Positions 34,195 to 46,550 of a stretch of DNA of 64,000 nucleotides are shown one piece after another. This DNA is from Suillus spraguei (Eukaryota > Basidiomycota > Agaricomycetes > Boletales > Suillaceae), in contig JABCPU010000009.1 in NCBI GenBank assembly GCA_016800925.1, forward strand, positions 248,001 to 312,000, given 5' to 3'. Positions within the stretch are counted from its first letter, which is position 1. Every line of letters begins with the position of its first letter. The position numbers and the translations under genes were made by a program. The notes under the pieces were generated by a model. It had not been told where the DNA came from. It saw only the letters and a list, made by a program, of their open reading frames with translations, and searched no databases.

Positions 34195-36335
34195 CAGCTA
34201 CTTTCATATCGATAGACCAGATTTCATTTTGTTCCCCTCACCGCTTTTGTTTAGTTGTGGAGCTGTACAAACAAAAGGGTCTAGCCTGTTACGATATTTG
34301 GGCGCGCGAAGTATCCTAGAATGGCAAGCTCGGCTTCCTGCTCTTATCGGTCACCGAGCTGCGTCTGTCACCTCTCGCAGCATACAACTATTGATTGACG
34401 ACCTTGTGCTACCATGTATACTGCTATACTATTATCTTCACCATTGACCATGCTGATTCCTTATGGTGGTGCAAGTTCAGTGCTACTTGGCCCCATGCTC
34501 TCAGCCTGGTCATTAGCATGACGGCTTTCTCATCTTTTGAATAACCGTCTCAGTGATGATCCGACCAAGTCCACCCCCCACTGATGGACAAACATATATA
34601 AGACTTGTTGGTCAAGTGCAAGATGCCCAACAATCTCATGTCTGATTCTAATTATTCTCAAAGTTCTAGGAATACTTCAACAGCGCTTTCCTCGCGCTGG
34701 ATACTGGTTTAATATGCTTCCCACCCATTCCTTCATCCATGTTGTCGAAAACATGCCACCGCAGCAGATCTTGACTCATCCTTTTTGTGTTCCAGCTCTG
34801 AGTCAGCGGTCTGTCAGTGAGAGAATAACTTTTGTCATTATGATCATCTAAAACTTAAGAATCTGATCCTTCAGCTGTTTCAGGTATCACTGTCTCGATT
34901 CCGTTGAATACTGGAGTGATTTGGGGACGTGGTCAGTCGAATTCAACTTCAGCATTTCTTTTATCAACTTCTTCTCGCGCGTCTGTGCAAAGATGGGACA
35001 CCTAGTAGAGGAGATAATCAGAATAAAATGCAACTAGTGAAAACCTACACACACGTTTGTGAAGCCATGTCTTTTCATAGTTCATTCAATGGTGACTTCA
35101 GAAACTTCAACACCCATTGCCTGACTAGCATATATTGAAGTTCAGAAAGCAATAGGTTTGGAGTGCGTTCGATACATGACACCTGATACTAGTAAGGGAG
35201 TTAGAGAAATTACGACCTCTGCACTGCAGGCTTGATTCACTTACTGAAGCATCTGCTGCTGTGAGCAGACGAGGACGTCCACTTTAGCCTGTGACACGAG
35301 AGAGCCAAAAAACTCGGTTAACAGTTCGGTGGCTTGTGAGTAGCTCGTCCTATGCTACTAGATTCCATACGAGCAAACATGGTCACCTATTGCTGAGATG
35401 TGATGGCGGTTTCCAGTCATGGCGGCAAGTCTCAAGAGTAATGCAATGTGTCGGGCAGAGCGTCGGACAGGCTGCCATTCTAGGATACTTCGCGCGCCCA
35501 AATATCGTAACAGGCGGGACCCTTTTGTTTGTACAGCTCCACAAGTAAACAAAAGCGGTGAGAGGAACAAAATGAAATCTGGTCTATCGATATGAAAGTA
35601 GCTGTAAGGAACATCTCATCTATTGACACCAAGCAGCCTTGGTTGACTTATACAGAATGGTGCGCTGCCTATAATACGTGGACAGATAGTATGGTGCATC
35701 ATATCAGGAGACTTGGTTTTAGTGCGATGGGCCAGGAAGCTGTCGTAATTAATTTTCAGCTTGATGGATCTCGGCTTATAAAATCCTCCGATTGACCATA
35801 TTTGGTCACAATCGAGCCGAGTGATCCGCAATCACCTTTAGATTCACAGGCTACGGTGACGAATCGGAATGGCGTCTTTCCTGACGACTCTTCCACCAAA
35901 TTTTTCGTCCTCACTCTGACTCTGCACTCAATTTTCGCTCGATGCAGATCAACCAGCCTCGCGAGATGATGTCAACAATCGATGACCCTAAATATTATCA
36001 TAACCCGCAATGTCAGCCAATGTATTTGAAAATATAGAGGGATTGCTCACTTATCCACAACTTCCCATCATCACTTGGGATGTCTGTTGTATATGGCCAT
36101 CAGCCCAGCGCTCGCGATGATCCATTGTGGAAGCTGCAATATCTGTTGGGCTTGATATGACGAGCTCAGAGAAACCAGTCTCACTTAAAGCCTTGTCCTC
36201 CTGTGAGCCCGCTCTCGTTGACAAGAAAGTCCTGACATTTCGTCCTTTCTCGCAGTACTGAAGTTACCTGACTGGTGCTGGGGATCCTTGATCAAACGTG
36301 ATGCTCAAATTTCAACCGACCATGTGCGACTGTCC
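34122..36335 (+). pseudogene. Cytochrome P450 copy 3 (P450-3), split by a transposon and truncated
   Basis: Same gene family as P450-4, in ruins. ATG near 34,122 is followed by a deletion that removes most of the anchor; GGCCCAGAGTCACTCCCAGTG (the PGP hinge) is then cut by the TIR element. Coding similarity resumes at 35,605 (ATCTATTGACACCAAGCAGCCTTGGTTGACT) and runs through remnants of SDRPY, YGDE.WR, RLFHQ, the SSSLGMSVVYG region and PDWCWGSLIKRDAQIS, with numerous indels and stops, and ends abruptly at about 36,335. The I-helix, ExxR and heme-binding exons are absent. Clearly non-functional. Confidence 0.85.
34195..35604. mobile_element. 1,410-bp non-autonomous TIR element inside P450-3
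   Basis: Terminal inverted repeats of 132 bp at 34,195-34,326 and 35,473-35,604, nearly identical, with ends CAGCTACTTTCATATCG / CGATATGAAAGTAGCTG. The internal ~1.15 kb has no long coding frame and no transposase motif. Position is exact: gene sequence stops at one TIR and resumes at the other. Target duplication is not clear; flanks read TTT and TAA, so a TA or TTA site that has mutated is possible. The superfamily cannot be assigned. Confidence 0.8.
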
Positions 36336-37929
36336 AGGTTGGCGGAAGTTTCTCAGACACCTCTGCAGCTTATGCTGACATGCTCGACTCGGTTGATAGA
36401 TCAAACAGAAAGGCTGCCAAACGTGGAAATCAAATAACAGATTCGTTTCCATTCCAAGAAAAAGGACGCTACCCAGAGATGAAAATTTATCGTGGTGCGA
36501 ACAGGCCTTTTGAACATGCCACTGCTCAAGAGCTCAAGATCGGTATCAATGATATCCAGGTTTAACGTGCACGAGTGCCAGGCTGCTAGCACATCGTCAA
36601 CGGCTTAATTAAGAGTCTGGATTAAAGATAAGAGGTTTCCAACGCATCACATCGCGAACTAAATATCATCATAAGGCAACATCAGTTGTGGCTACCTCAA
36701 ATCGTCGAAGCACTCCTCCGCGAATTCTGCCCCTCAGATAAGATAAGGCAGGACCGCAAACCTTTTGAACACCACTCCATTCCTAGCTAGGTGGTCATAT
36801 GATCATTCCAAATGCTTGGAATATAGGATTTAGCGTGCCATCCCATGAATTGAGGGCACGCGAGATGTACGGCCCAATTCTGACTGGCGTACTTGAGAGC
36901 ATCGAAAACTGTTCGACTGCATTCCAGTACTCCGTTTCAAAATTGTGACACTCTCAAAGGCATTCGTAGCATAAATTATAACCCTGTCTCGTATAATAGG
37001 ACTTTCTGGTATTACAGAGACGGAGGCTGCAGGAGTAGACCGCCACGCTTCACCGTGGGAAGTCTGCAGCCAACTCTCGTCCTCTCTGGATCTGTAGCCA
37101 GGCACAGTCCCCAGCCAAGATTAATGTTGTAAATCGGAAGTACGATCTCGAAGCCACAGATACAGATGACAGCTGACAGTGGCTCTGATGGCTGAACAAG
37201 CAAGTCTAACGAGTCCTTTAACTTGTGGGGATCTTCAGGTTACATAGCCTTCTTCAGTTCTGAGCAGTAAGAGTGCATCCAAGGGAGCTGTACTTTTGGG
37301 AATCACCTTCATCAACTGGAGGGAGGAACGTGCGAGTAGGGAGCGAGGTAATACGATATGAGTCGCTCACATGGAAGCCGCAGTTTGAGGGGTCGGAAAC
37401 ACAGTCGCAAATGGACGAGTCATAACATTCACAGGAGAGTGCTGTGAATCAACGCTGTCTGCATATCCCGGGGACAAGAAGCATTGAGATTTGCGAGATG
37501 GACTGAGGTTTTGTAAGGGCAGCAACGAGGACAAGTGCAGGACATATGCGATTCCGAGTGACTCATGAGTAGGATGGACAGATCAGGATCACGAAGAATC
37601 TGCGCAAGGGAAAGGATGATATCTGTAAGCTTGGGTTCACATGCGCATTCATCAAGGGCATCGACAACAAACGACAAAAGTGGACACCCGCTCGGTTCGG
37701 GCACTGGCAAGGTTACCGCTGGGTGGGTGAGAAGACTCGACATCATACAGGCTGATGGTATGACCATTATGGGCGTAGAGATATGAAGTTATTGATGGTC
37801 ATTAGAGCGGACAAAAGCATAAATGTCAGAATGGGTGGGTGAAATTATGTCGGGCCGCTCAGTGATGCCGGTTCCTTCCGAGCGTTCAGTCGGAACTAAT
37901 ATTGTTTCGAATCACTTGCAACAGTCTTG
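36336..37929. other. Intergenic with NACHT remnant
   Basis: After the truncated P450-3 the sequence is unrelated to the other P450 flanks. Only 37,430-37,770 shows a recognisable coding remnant (see separate entry). Confidence 0.4.
37430..37770 (-). pseudogene. NACHT-domain fragment (STAND receptor relic)
   Basis: Minus-strand frame contains LLSFVVDALDECACEPKL and IILSLAQILRDPDLSILL, the Walker B and following helix of a fungal NACHT NTPase, with SHSESH in place of the sensor-like SRSEPH. No Walker A, no WD40 and no start are nearby, so it is a fragment. It is a different subtype from the receptor at 17.6-22.2 kb (DALDEC against DGLDES). Confidence 0.7.
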
Positions 37930-39123
37930 TCGATGGTATACTTCACACTGGCGCTGCCCCTGTCATGCTCATAGCGTGGATCTCGAGTCTCGAGGTCTCA
38001 TGGTCGAGACTCAGAATGGACTCACATGACAATTTGCACAACAGAATCTTGTGATCGAATAAGAAGTTCTATACAGGCTTTTCATTTGCGAGATGAGTCT
38101 CTGAATTCTACTTTTTTCTGGATGGGCGGTGTTGAAGCCCAGAGCTGCCGACCATGTCTTATCTGGACATATCATGCGATCACGCCTAGAAACATGATGC
38201 GAGGCACCCGAGTCTTGTCAAGTGCAAGACTCCAAAAATTTATATCAAGAATGATCAACTGCCTTATATCGTCTGGTTACCATTGCAAAAGGAAGTTCCA
38301 CATCCAATGAGGAGGATGCACGTGAATGGATCAAGTATGTCCCGTTTACCCGATCCTACTTAATGACGTTGTTGATGGTGCAAAGTAAGCAAACCTTGAT
38401 GTAGCGCCTGTGCAAGCGTTGCACAAGGTACACATTCTTGACTAGTTGACAGTTCAGACATGACGTGCATAAGAGAGGAACAGCAGCCCCTCCCCCTGCA
38501 TGTAGATCTTATGATTGTACAGGTTCTTTATAGGTTGTTCAATCCTTTTGCTCGAGACGCCCGAGAAACTTACTTGGAGGGTCCAGTGGAATGTCAGGGC
38601 CGGTGGCGCGATATTTATATCACCTGTTTTTCTGCGTTCTTCGGTTTCTTTCACCATTCTGCAAGCACGAGGTGCAGGGAATGTGAATCACATTGAACAA
38701 TCATAAGGTTCGTCCTGTTTTGCGACAGGTGGTCTACTATCATGATAATTTTGGCCATAGCTTTTCAGTCAAAGATGGTCTGGGTGAAGTTATCGACTCT
38801 ATACCCCCACCCCAGTTTATGACTGGACCTACTCATAAAGTTTGCATATCCGCAGTGTGGGGTCCGCATTCACGGACAGGCAATTTGTAAGTTCATGTTC
38901 GTATTCTCTAAAATTAACTTCAGGTCTTTGTCGAGTTTAACCTATAATAGCATGAATTTGATATGCTGGTTCATTCTCTCTGCTACTAACTGGATTTATC
39001 CTGCTCGACTCTTCAGCTCTCTTCCAACACCCGCACTTCATGGATTCCAGGTACAGGACTGATAAGCGGCTCCCCGTGCAGTTATAAGACCCGTTGAATG
39101 TATATCTGCGCACTGCTCTAAAC
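37930..39123 (+). repeat. Duplicated 5' block of P450-4 (direct partner 33,180-34,194)
   Basis: Parallel of the P450-3 upstream block, about 1.2 kb, with indels. Ends with the shared leader GATAAGCGGCTCCCCGTGCA ... CTGCGCACTGCTCTAAAC immediately before the P450-4 ATG. No gene recognised in the block; open frames at 38,454-38,706 are not conserved between the two copies. Confidence 0.6.
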
Positions 39124-41300
39124 ATGTTTCCTTCAGTTGATGGTCGCCTTGCCATCCTTGCCGTCTTACCTCTTTCCCTTGTTATCATTAAAACCTCTAA
39201 GTGGTTCATTGGGAACCGACGGAACAAGTCTCGTCTTCCCCCTGGCCCAGAGTCACTGCCACTGATAGGGAATATCTTATCTATTGACACCAAGCAGCCT
39301 TGGTTGACTTATACGAAATGGCGCGCTACTTATGGTACGTGAACAGATAGTATGGTGCATATGCGATGCAGACCATCATGTTAGGAGACTTGATTTTCGT
39401 GCGAATCCTGGACCAGGACGCTGTTGTAATTAATTCTCAGCACGTTGCAGAAGCCTTGATGGACAAGCGTTCACGGATTTACTCCGATCGACCATACATG
39501 GCCACAGTCGAGCCGTACGTTGTTTTAGCGTTCTTTCATTCAACTAATCTGAATTGTAGCTAGATTTGGCTGGTCCATGATCACCTTTGGATTTGCAGGC
39601 TACGGTGACGAATGGCGTCTTTCCCGACGACTCTTCCACCAAACTTTTCGTCCTAACTCTGCACTCAAATTTCGCCCGATGCAGATCAACCAGGCTCGTG
39701 AGATGATTGTCAACTTAATCGATGACCCTCAACATTATCATGACCACTTCGCAACGTTAGCCAATGTGTTCAAAAATATCGAGGGATTGCTCACTTATCC
39801 ACAGCTTCTCGTCGTCAGTTGGGATGTCTGTTGTATATGACTATCAGCCCAACGCTCGCAATGATCCTTTGGTACGAATCGCGGAAGCTGCAATGTCTGT
39901 TGGCATTGATATGGCAACCCCAGAGAGAGCGGTCTTACTTAAAGTCTTCCCCTTCTGTGAGCTCACCCTTGTTGATGACAAAATCCTGACCTTCCGTGCT
40001 CTTGTGCAGTACTGAAATTACCTGACTGGTGCTGGGGATCCTCAATCAAACGCGATGCTCAAATTTCAACCGATCATATGAGTAAAATGAGGGATTTGCC
40101 GTTTCAACGTGCGCAGCAGCATATGGTAGGTATCTTTTTTTAATCTAGTTCGAAACTAGACGTTGATTACATGCTTGCAAAGGCTGGAAAATCGTTCGTC
40201 GGCCAGTTTTCAATGGTGGCAGAGAATTTGCAACGGATGGAAAAGCAAGACGAGGCGTCCAAGCCAATGTTCGAGGCTGCCTTGAAGAGAGCTGCTGCAG
40301 CTGCAGTCTTGGGTACGTCACCTTTTTATAAGAGACGTTGTACTCTTAACAAAGTACCGTGTAGGTTCATATGAGACGGTCAGCGGATGCCCAAAACCAT
40401 ATCGTGTGCTACTTAACCTCTTCACAGACTTCTTCGACCTTGATGGTTTTTACTCTCGCCATGGTATTGCATCCAGACGTTCAGAAACGCGCACAAGCGG
40501 AAATTGATTCGGTGATCGGAAGAGATCGCTTACCTACGTTCGAAGACAGAGTATCACTACCCTATGTTGAATCAATTCTGCGGGAGACTTTCCGATGGCA
40601 TCCCATTCTACCCCTAGGTAATCTTGCTCGCTGTGTGATTCCGCCATTGCTCAAGATAACAATGTAGGCCTTCCACATGCCACTTCGAGTGATGATACAT
40701 ACGATGGTCATTTCATTCCGAAAGGTTTGTTGTTTTTATACACTGACCAAATCATTTGTAACATCGTACACTAGGAACGGCCGTGATGTGTAACGTCTGG
40801 TCAGATAGATTTTTTTACAGGTTTCGAGATGCTGATGCTCATTGTAGGGCCATTTCACGGGATGAAAAGCGGTACCCTGACGCGTCTCGCTTTCTGCCAG
40901 AGAGATTCATAGGCGCCGATGGTGCCTTGACGGACGATGACCCTGCAGGATACATTTTTGGCTTAGGCCGGCGTGCATGTCCAGGTGGGTTAATCCACTT
41001 CACTACCATATGGGATGTGATGGGTCAATGCCTTTTTAATTAGGGCGGTATGCCGGTGATGCCTCTGTGTGGTCCGCTATGGTGACCATGTTAGCCACTG
41101 TGGACTTTTCTTACGCCAAGGATAATCAGGGTAATCCGGTCGACTTCACCCCTCAATTCAACATAGGACTCATTCGGTATTTTGTTTCGTCATCCCATCA
41201 TTCAGTCACTGAGTTGCACCACTTTAGCTCCGTGAAGATCTTCCCTTGCAGTATTTCACCGCGCTCTCATGTCCATTCAAGACTTGTGGGTCTTCTCTAA
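39124..41300 (+). CDS. Cytochrome P450 copy 4 (P450-4), intact
   Basis: Thirteen exons join to exactly 520 codons (519 residues): 39124-39334, 39385-39514, 39564-39755, 39805-39956, 40010-40125, 40183-40312, 40365-40378, 40428-40617, 40668-40724, 40775-40799, 40848-40984, 41044-41176 and 41228-41300. ATG 39124 aligns with the start of copies 1, 2 and 6; an upstream in-frame TTG is not used. Order of motifs: membrane anchor, LPPGPESLPLIGN, WLTYTKWRATYG, IYSDRPYMATVEP, PDWCWGSSIKRDAQ, GSYET, RETFRW (ExxR), LPERF, FGLGRRACPG. Substrate unknown. All splice junctions are GT-AG. Gene product should be an ER-anchored monooxygenase needing cytochrome P450 reductase. Confidence 0.9.
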
Positions 41301-43154
41301 ACTGGACTGTAGTATGTATATGCACAAAGATTTGTCTATTAGGAAGTAGGTAACATACAAGCACACCTCACAAGGCACAGTTTACGAGACATGAATTGAA
41401 ACTTAGTACTCAACTGAACACACATCATATATTCACGTGTGATTTGGGGTGCCATGGTCACATTCTAACTAGTTTCTCGAACGCGCCCACTTTCAAATAG
41501 GGCTATGTCCATCATAGGGTTTTCGACACGAAAGGACAATAAAAATCAATAATAATAGCTCTCCAGAGAAATGTGTGGACTGAGTTGACTTCAAGTTCGA
41601 CATTGATATTCCGAGAGTCAAATTAGCAGGCCTTGCAAGCTGGGGCATCAGCGACTCGGTAGAGCGGCACGAACGATCTGAGAAATGTAACGGTAAGAAT
41701 GCCGGTCCGCAAATAAAACGTACGAATGCATCTGAATCCCACGAACCTCACTACGAGAAAAGACGATTCACCAAGTGACAACTTGAAGTAAAGATGAGAT
41801 AGATGTCCAAAAGTGCAGTATTAATGGTCATTGACGTGTGGAGAAGATGCACAACAGAGGAACAGCACAAGACAGGAATAAAATGGCATAGATCGGGACT
41901 GTGCAGTTGCCACACCTAGTGTGACGATGTTCAAGTTAGTACTTTCATACATATCCTATTGTTCAACGGTAAGCAAATGATCAACAGATCGCGTAAGAGA
42001 CCATTTGGCGATGGGACCTGCGCTACAGAGTAGGTGTTGTAGACGTCGGAGGCCTGGACCAATAGGAGTCAAGGATTTGGATGATGATGATTGGGCTTGC
42101 ATTCAAGTTTGCCCGGCCACGGTCCGCAGAGCGACAGCTGGCAATGGTTGCAGTAGAAAATGTATTGAACCATGGTGATTTCAAACGTATGCAAAAAGGT
42201 CTTGCCAGTCAACTCTGTCCTGTATTATGTAATATATTGCAAGAAAAGTGTAAGTAGTTAAGACTATCGTCCCTTAATAGTTACGCCAGTGATAATCAAA
42301 GCTCACGCTTGATAACCGCAGACAGTATTTATGCTGATTATGGGAACTCAGGTAAGCCAACGGGCTTACAGTAAGATTTCAAAGGTGTTGTTCAAGTAAC
42401 TTGGCCCGTCCGACCGGTCTGTCACTGATTTCCTTTTTGGTCATGCGTGCGACGCTGCGTGTGAATTTTCTTGCCAGACTATGCAGCTGGAGCCAACTTC
42501 CTATGGGCCACGACCTCATTATGAACAGATATAGGAGATTAACGTGGTCTTTCTAGTCGGTGCATCTCACGACCGCGTCACCCGCACCCGAGTTAGCTTC
42601 ACTTACTGACATGTGCTAAGTAAGTCTTTGCTGGACTAGTGATCAGCTCGAATCCTACTTCGATACTTAAGTCTTCGTCATTTCCCTCCCCTGATCGCTC
42701 CATTTCCCACCTTTCTCATCCGCTGGCTTCATCGGGTTCGTTTGCAGTTTTGGATGGCACAGGTGAGTTTTCAGTGGCGACACTTCGAAGAGATGTGCTG
42801 GTATTTGCGGCAGTAAGAATTATGCTTTCATATCTAATAAGCGATTGGCTTATCAAAGCGGTACCAAGGGAATTCAATCGTTGGCGGCACTCCTTACAAA
42901 GTTGCAGGTCTGGTGCGTTGACGAATTTCACATGCTATCAGGACTTATATTGTTCATCACAAATTTTAAAAAAATATAGCCGATACGTAACAACAATATA
43001 CTAACTTCGTTATCTCAGAAAAAAAAAACTCTCTGGTGATCTCAGAGTATTTGTCCCGACGAGTGGAGCCTTTCCCTGACCTGGGTTCAATGGAGATTCT
43101 CATGGGTCCTTTATAATGTCTGTTTCGTCCTTGTACCTGCGCATTGCTCTAAAC
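41301..43154. other. Intergenic between tandem P450s
   Basis: The 3' flank of P450-4 (41,300-42,250) parallels that of P450-5 (45,336-46,150), for example GGTAACATACARGCACACCTC and CCATGGTTCAATA / TATTGAACCATGG. Includes a small-family fragment at 41,821-41,945 (minus). 42,250-43,090 has nothing recognised. Confidence 0.4.
41821..41945 (-). CDS. C-terminal exon of a putative small protein family, copy 2
   Basis: Minus-strand frame ending TAA at 41,821-41,823, reading VATAQSRSMPFYSCLVLFLCC then ASSPHVNDH. Parallel to the frames at 45.8 kb and 28.9 kb. No start found; could be only duplicated flank. Confidence 0.25.
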
Positions 43155-45335
43155 ATGTATCTTTTAGTCGACCGTCCCCCTGGTATCCTGACCGCATTAT
43201 CTCTTTCCCTTGTTGTTATCATAGCCCTCAGGCGGTTCATTGAGAATCGACGGAAAAAACCTTGCCTTCTTCCTGGTCCAGTGCCGCTCCCACTGTTAGG
43301 AAACGTGTTATCCATTAACACCAAGCAGCCTTGGTTGACTTATACGAAATGGCATGCCACTTATGGTATGTGGGCTATCTGTATGGTGCATATGTGGTGC
43401 GAATCATTACATCAGGAAACTTGGTTTTGGTGCGACTTCTAGGCCAGAAAGTCATATCGATCAATTCACAGGACGTTGCACAAGCCTTGTTGGACAAGCG
43501 TTCCGAGATTTACTCCGATCGACCATACTTAGCCACAGCTGAACAGTGCGTTCTTCGAATATTTATTTCATTCAGTCAGTCAGAGGTACAGCCAGGTTTG
43601 GCTGGTCCGCGATCACCTTTGCATTCACAGGTTACGGCAACGAATGGCGTCTTTCTCGACGACTCTTCCACCAAGCTTTTCGTTCTAGTTCTGCACTCAA
43701 GTTTCGTCCGCTGCAGATGAGACGGGCTCGTGAGATGATCATCAACCTCATCGATGACCCTCAACATTATTTTAGCCACTTCGCAACGTTAGCCAGTGTG
43801 GTTTGAAAATATCGAGGGATTGCTCACTTATCCACAGCTTCTCATCATCGATTGGGACGTCTGCTATGTATGACTACCAGCCCAGCGCTCGTGATGATCC
43901 TCTGGTTCGAATCATGGAAAATGCAGTGGCTGTTGGCCTTGAGATGACGACCCCAGGGAAAGCAACTTTGCTTCAACTTTTCCCCTTCCGTAAGCTCACT
44001 CTCGCTGACAAGAAATTCTTGACACCCCACACCCTTATGCAGTACTGAAGTTACCTGACTGGTGCTGGGGATCCTCGATAAAACGCGATGCTCAAATTTC
44101 AACCGATCACATGAATAAAATGAGGGATTTGCCGTTTCAATGTGCGCAGCAGCCTGAGCATATAGTGAGTATCGTTTGTTAATCCGGTTTGGAGCTAGAC
44201 ATTGATTACATACCTGCAAAGGCTGGAAACTCGTTCATCAGCCAGTCTTCAATGGTGGCAGAAAATTTGCAGCGGATGGAGAAGCAAGATGAGGCGTCCA
44301 AGCCATTGTTTGAGATTGCCTTGAAGAAAGCAGTCGTAGCTGCTGTTATGGGTACGTCACCTTTTTATAAGGGATGTTACTTGACAAATATACTATGCAG
44401 GTTCATATGAGACGGTCGGCGGATGTCCCAAACTATATCGTGTGCTACTCAACCTCTTCACAGACTTCTTCGACATTGATGGTTTTTACTCTCGCCATGG
44501 TATTGCATCCAGACGTTCAGAAACGCGCACAAGCGGAAATCGACTCGGTGATCGGAAGAGATCGCTTACCTACATTTGAGGACAGAGCATCACTACCCTA
44601 TGTTGAATCAATTCTGCGGGAGACTTTCCGATGGTATCCCATTCTACCCCTAGGTAATATTCCTAGCTGTGTGATCATGCCTTCGCTAAAGATAATAATG
44701 TAGGCGTTCCACATGCCACCTCGAGTGACGATACGTACGACGGTTATTTCATTCCGAAAGGTCCGCTATTCTTATACATTTATCCAATCATCTGTAACAT
44801 CGTATATCAGGAACGACCGTCATATGTAACATCTGGTCAGATAAATTTTCTGCAGGTTTGGAAATGCTGATAAGTCACCTTGCAGGGCCATTTCACGGGA
44901 TGAAAAGCGGTACCCTGATGCATCCCGCTTTATGCCGGAGAGGTTCCTAGACGCCAACGGCGCGTTAACAGATGATGAACCCGCAGGGTACGTTTTTGGC
45001 TTAGGCCGGCGTGCATGTCCAGGTGAGTTAATCCACTTCACTATCATATGGGATATGATAGCCAATGTCTTTTTTAATTAGGACGGTATGCTGGTGATGC
45101 CTCTGTGTGGTCTGGTATGGTGACCATGTTAGCCACGATGGACTTTTCCTTCGCCAAGGATGACCAGGGAAAAGTGATTGACTTCACCCCTCAATTCAAC
45201 CCGGGTCTCGTTCGGTAATTTTGTTTCGTCATCCTGTCCTCCTGCTGCTAACGGTAGTGTTGCTTTAGCTCCTTGATAGTTTTCCCTTGCAATATCTCGC
45301 CACGTTCTCATGTCCATTCAGGAGATCTTCTCTGA
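43155..45335 (+). CDS. Cytochrome P450 copy 5 (P450-5), intact
   Basis: Tandem sister of P450-4 with the same 13-exon structure. Exons checked include 43155-43365, 43416-43545, 43596-43787, 43838-43989, 44043-44164, 44222-44351, 44401-44414, 45082-45214 and 45269-45335; exon 5 carries an in-frame 6-nt insertion (adds PE) relative to P450-4 and the last exon is 6 nt shorter. ATG 43155 is chosen because it aligns with all other copies, although ATG 43116 is in frame and would add 13 residues. Motifs: LLPGPVPLPLLGN, IYSDRPYLATAEQ, FGWSAITFAFTGYGNEW, GSYET, RETFRW, FMPERF, FGLGRRACPG. No lesion seen. Substrate unknown. Confidence 0.9.
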
Positions 45336-46550
45336 AATGGATCGTGCTCCGTATACAGAGACTCGTCTATCAGAAAACAGGTAACATACAGGCACACCTC
45401 GCAAGGTGCAGTTTGCGGGATGGTTGGTCGATGAATCAAGGTTCAGACCTGAACGAAAGAAGTTAACATGTACTCGGTTATACTCGTCTGGGTGCATTGC
45501 CATATACTGTATACAACTACCCATTCCTCGAACTTGCCCGGTCTCAAACTCTATAGCAAAATGTGTTGAAAATTTAAATGAGTTCCCTTCAGCTCCGACA
45601 ATTGATATTTTGAATCCTAGTAAGTCTTGCAAAGGGAAACATTAGCGAAATACGCACAACCCGCGATGTAGCGGGGCAGGGATGCCGGTCCGTACATAAA
45701 AAAAGTACGATGCACCCCATAACAAGAAAACACGCAAAAAGTGTAGAGAAAACGAATGAGAGTACAGAAGAACTTGAAGGAAAGATGAGATAGTTGTTCT
45801 CAAGTGCAGTATCAATGGCCATTGGCATGTGGAGGAGATGCACAGCAGAGAAACAGCACAAGACGAGCCCACAATGGGATAGGTCGGGACTGTGCAGTTG
45901 CCACATCTGGTGTGGTGATGTTAGTACCTGGTGCAGGTTCTGTGGATGTCAAGGGAGCGGCAGGCTGAGTTAGCGATGACGAGACCTGGGCTTGCGATCG
46001 CCTATGCTGCTGCTGCGTTCGTTTCCCTGACTGCGGGGCGACAGCCAACGACTGTAGAAAATATATTGAACCATGGTACTTTCAAACGTACCGCAAAGAA
46101 AGCCTCACCTTTCTGTCTTGTACTGTAGGAACTTCAACAGTAAAAGGACTGCGACGAGAGAAGATACTTTGCTTTGAGTGTTGTTGGAATTCAGTTGTTT
46201 CGTCGGTTTTGAGGCGAGAATGACGAAAGAGCGATGGAAGGCGGCTGAAGAGCGTAGTTCGACTCTCAAAAGAGGTTGAGAGAGCGTCACGGCGGCGCGC
46301 AGAGGAACGGTGGTGGATGTTGCGCGTCGTGGACGACTGAGAACATCCATATCAGAACGAGAATTGATCAACAAAGCTGTTGAAGACGCACATGGGACAC
46401 GTCATCGAAAAAACCTGGCAGTCTTCGATGGGCATCCTTGAGCTGGGTTGGGCGCCGTGTCGCATTACCCTAGAACATCGATCCTGAGTGGTTGAAAAAG
46501 GTTAAAAACAAGTTGCGCACATTCCTCAATGAGCTTCCAGCTACGATCTA
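45336..46550. other. Intergenic, 3' flank of P450-5
   Basis: Duplicated flank shared with 41.3-42.25 kb up to about 46,150, including the small-family frame at 45,812-46,048. A minus-strand frame at 46,105-46,374 (MLINSRSDMDVLSRPRR...) might be an upstream exon of it, but no splice pair convinces me. Confidence 0.35.
45812..46048 (-). CDS. Putative small protein family, copy 3 (longest)
   Basis: Open minus-strand frame of 78 residues ending TGA at 45,812-45,814: a Gln/Ser/Arg-rich start, a Thr/Pro-rich middle (STEPAPGTNITTPD), then a hydrophobic WARLVLFLCCASPP and a short NGH tail. The C-terminal half is conserved in two other places in the window (28,885 and 41,821). The peptide order (low-complexity linker, hydrophobic tail) could be a GPI-like or tail-anchored end, but that is inference. 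Function unknown. Confidence 0.35.
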   Translation of the reverse strand: MAVAPQSGKRTQQQHRRSQAQVSSSLTQPAAPLTSTEPAPGTNITTPDVATAQSRPIPLWARLVLFLCCASPPHANGH

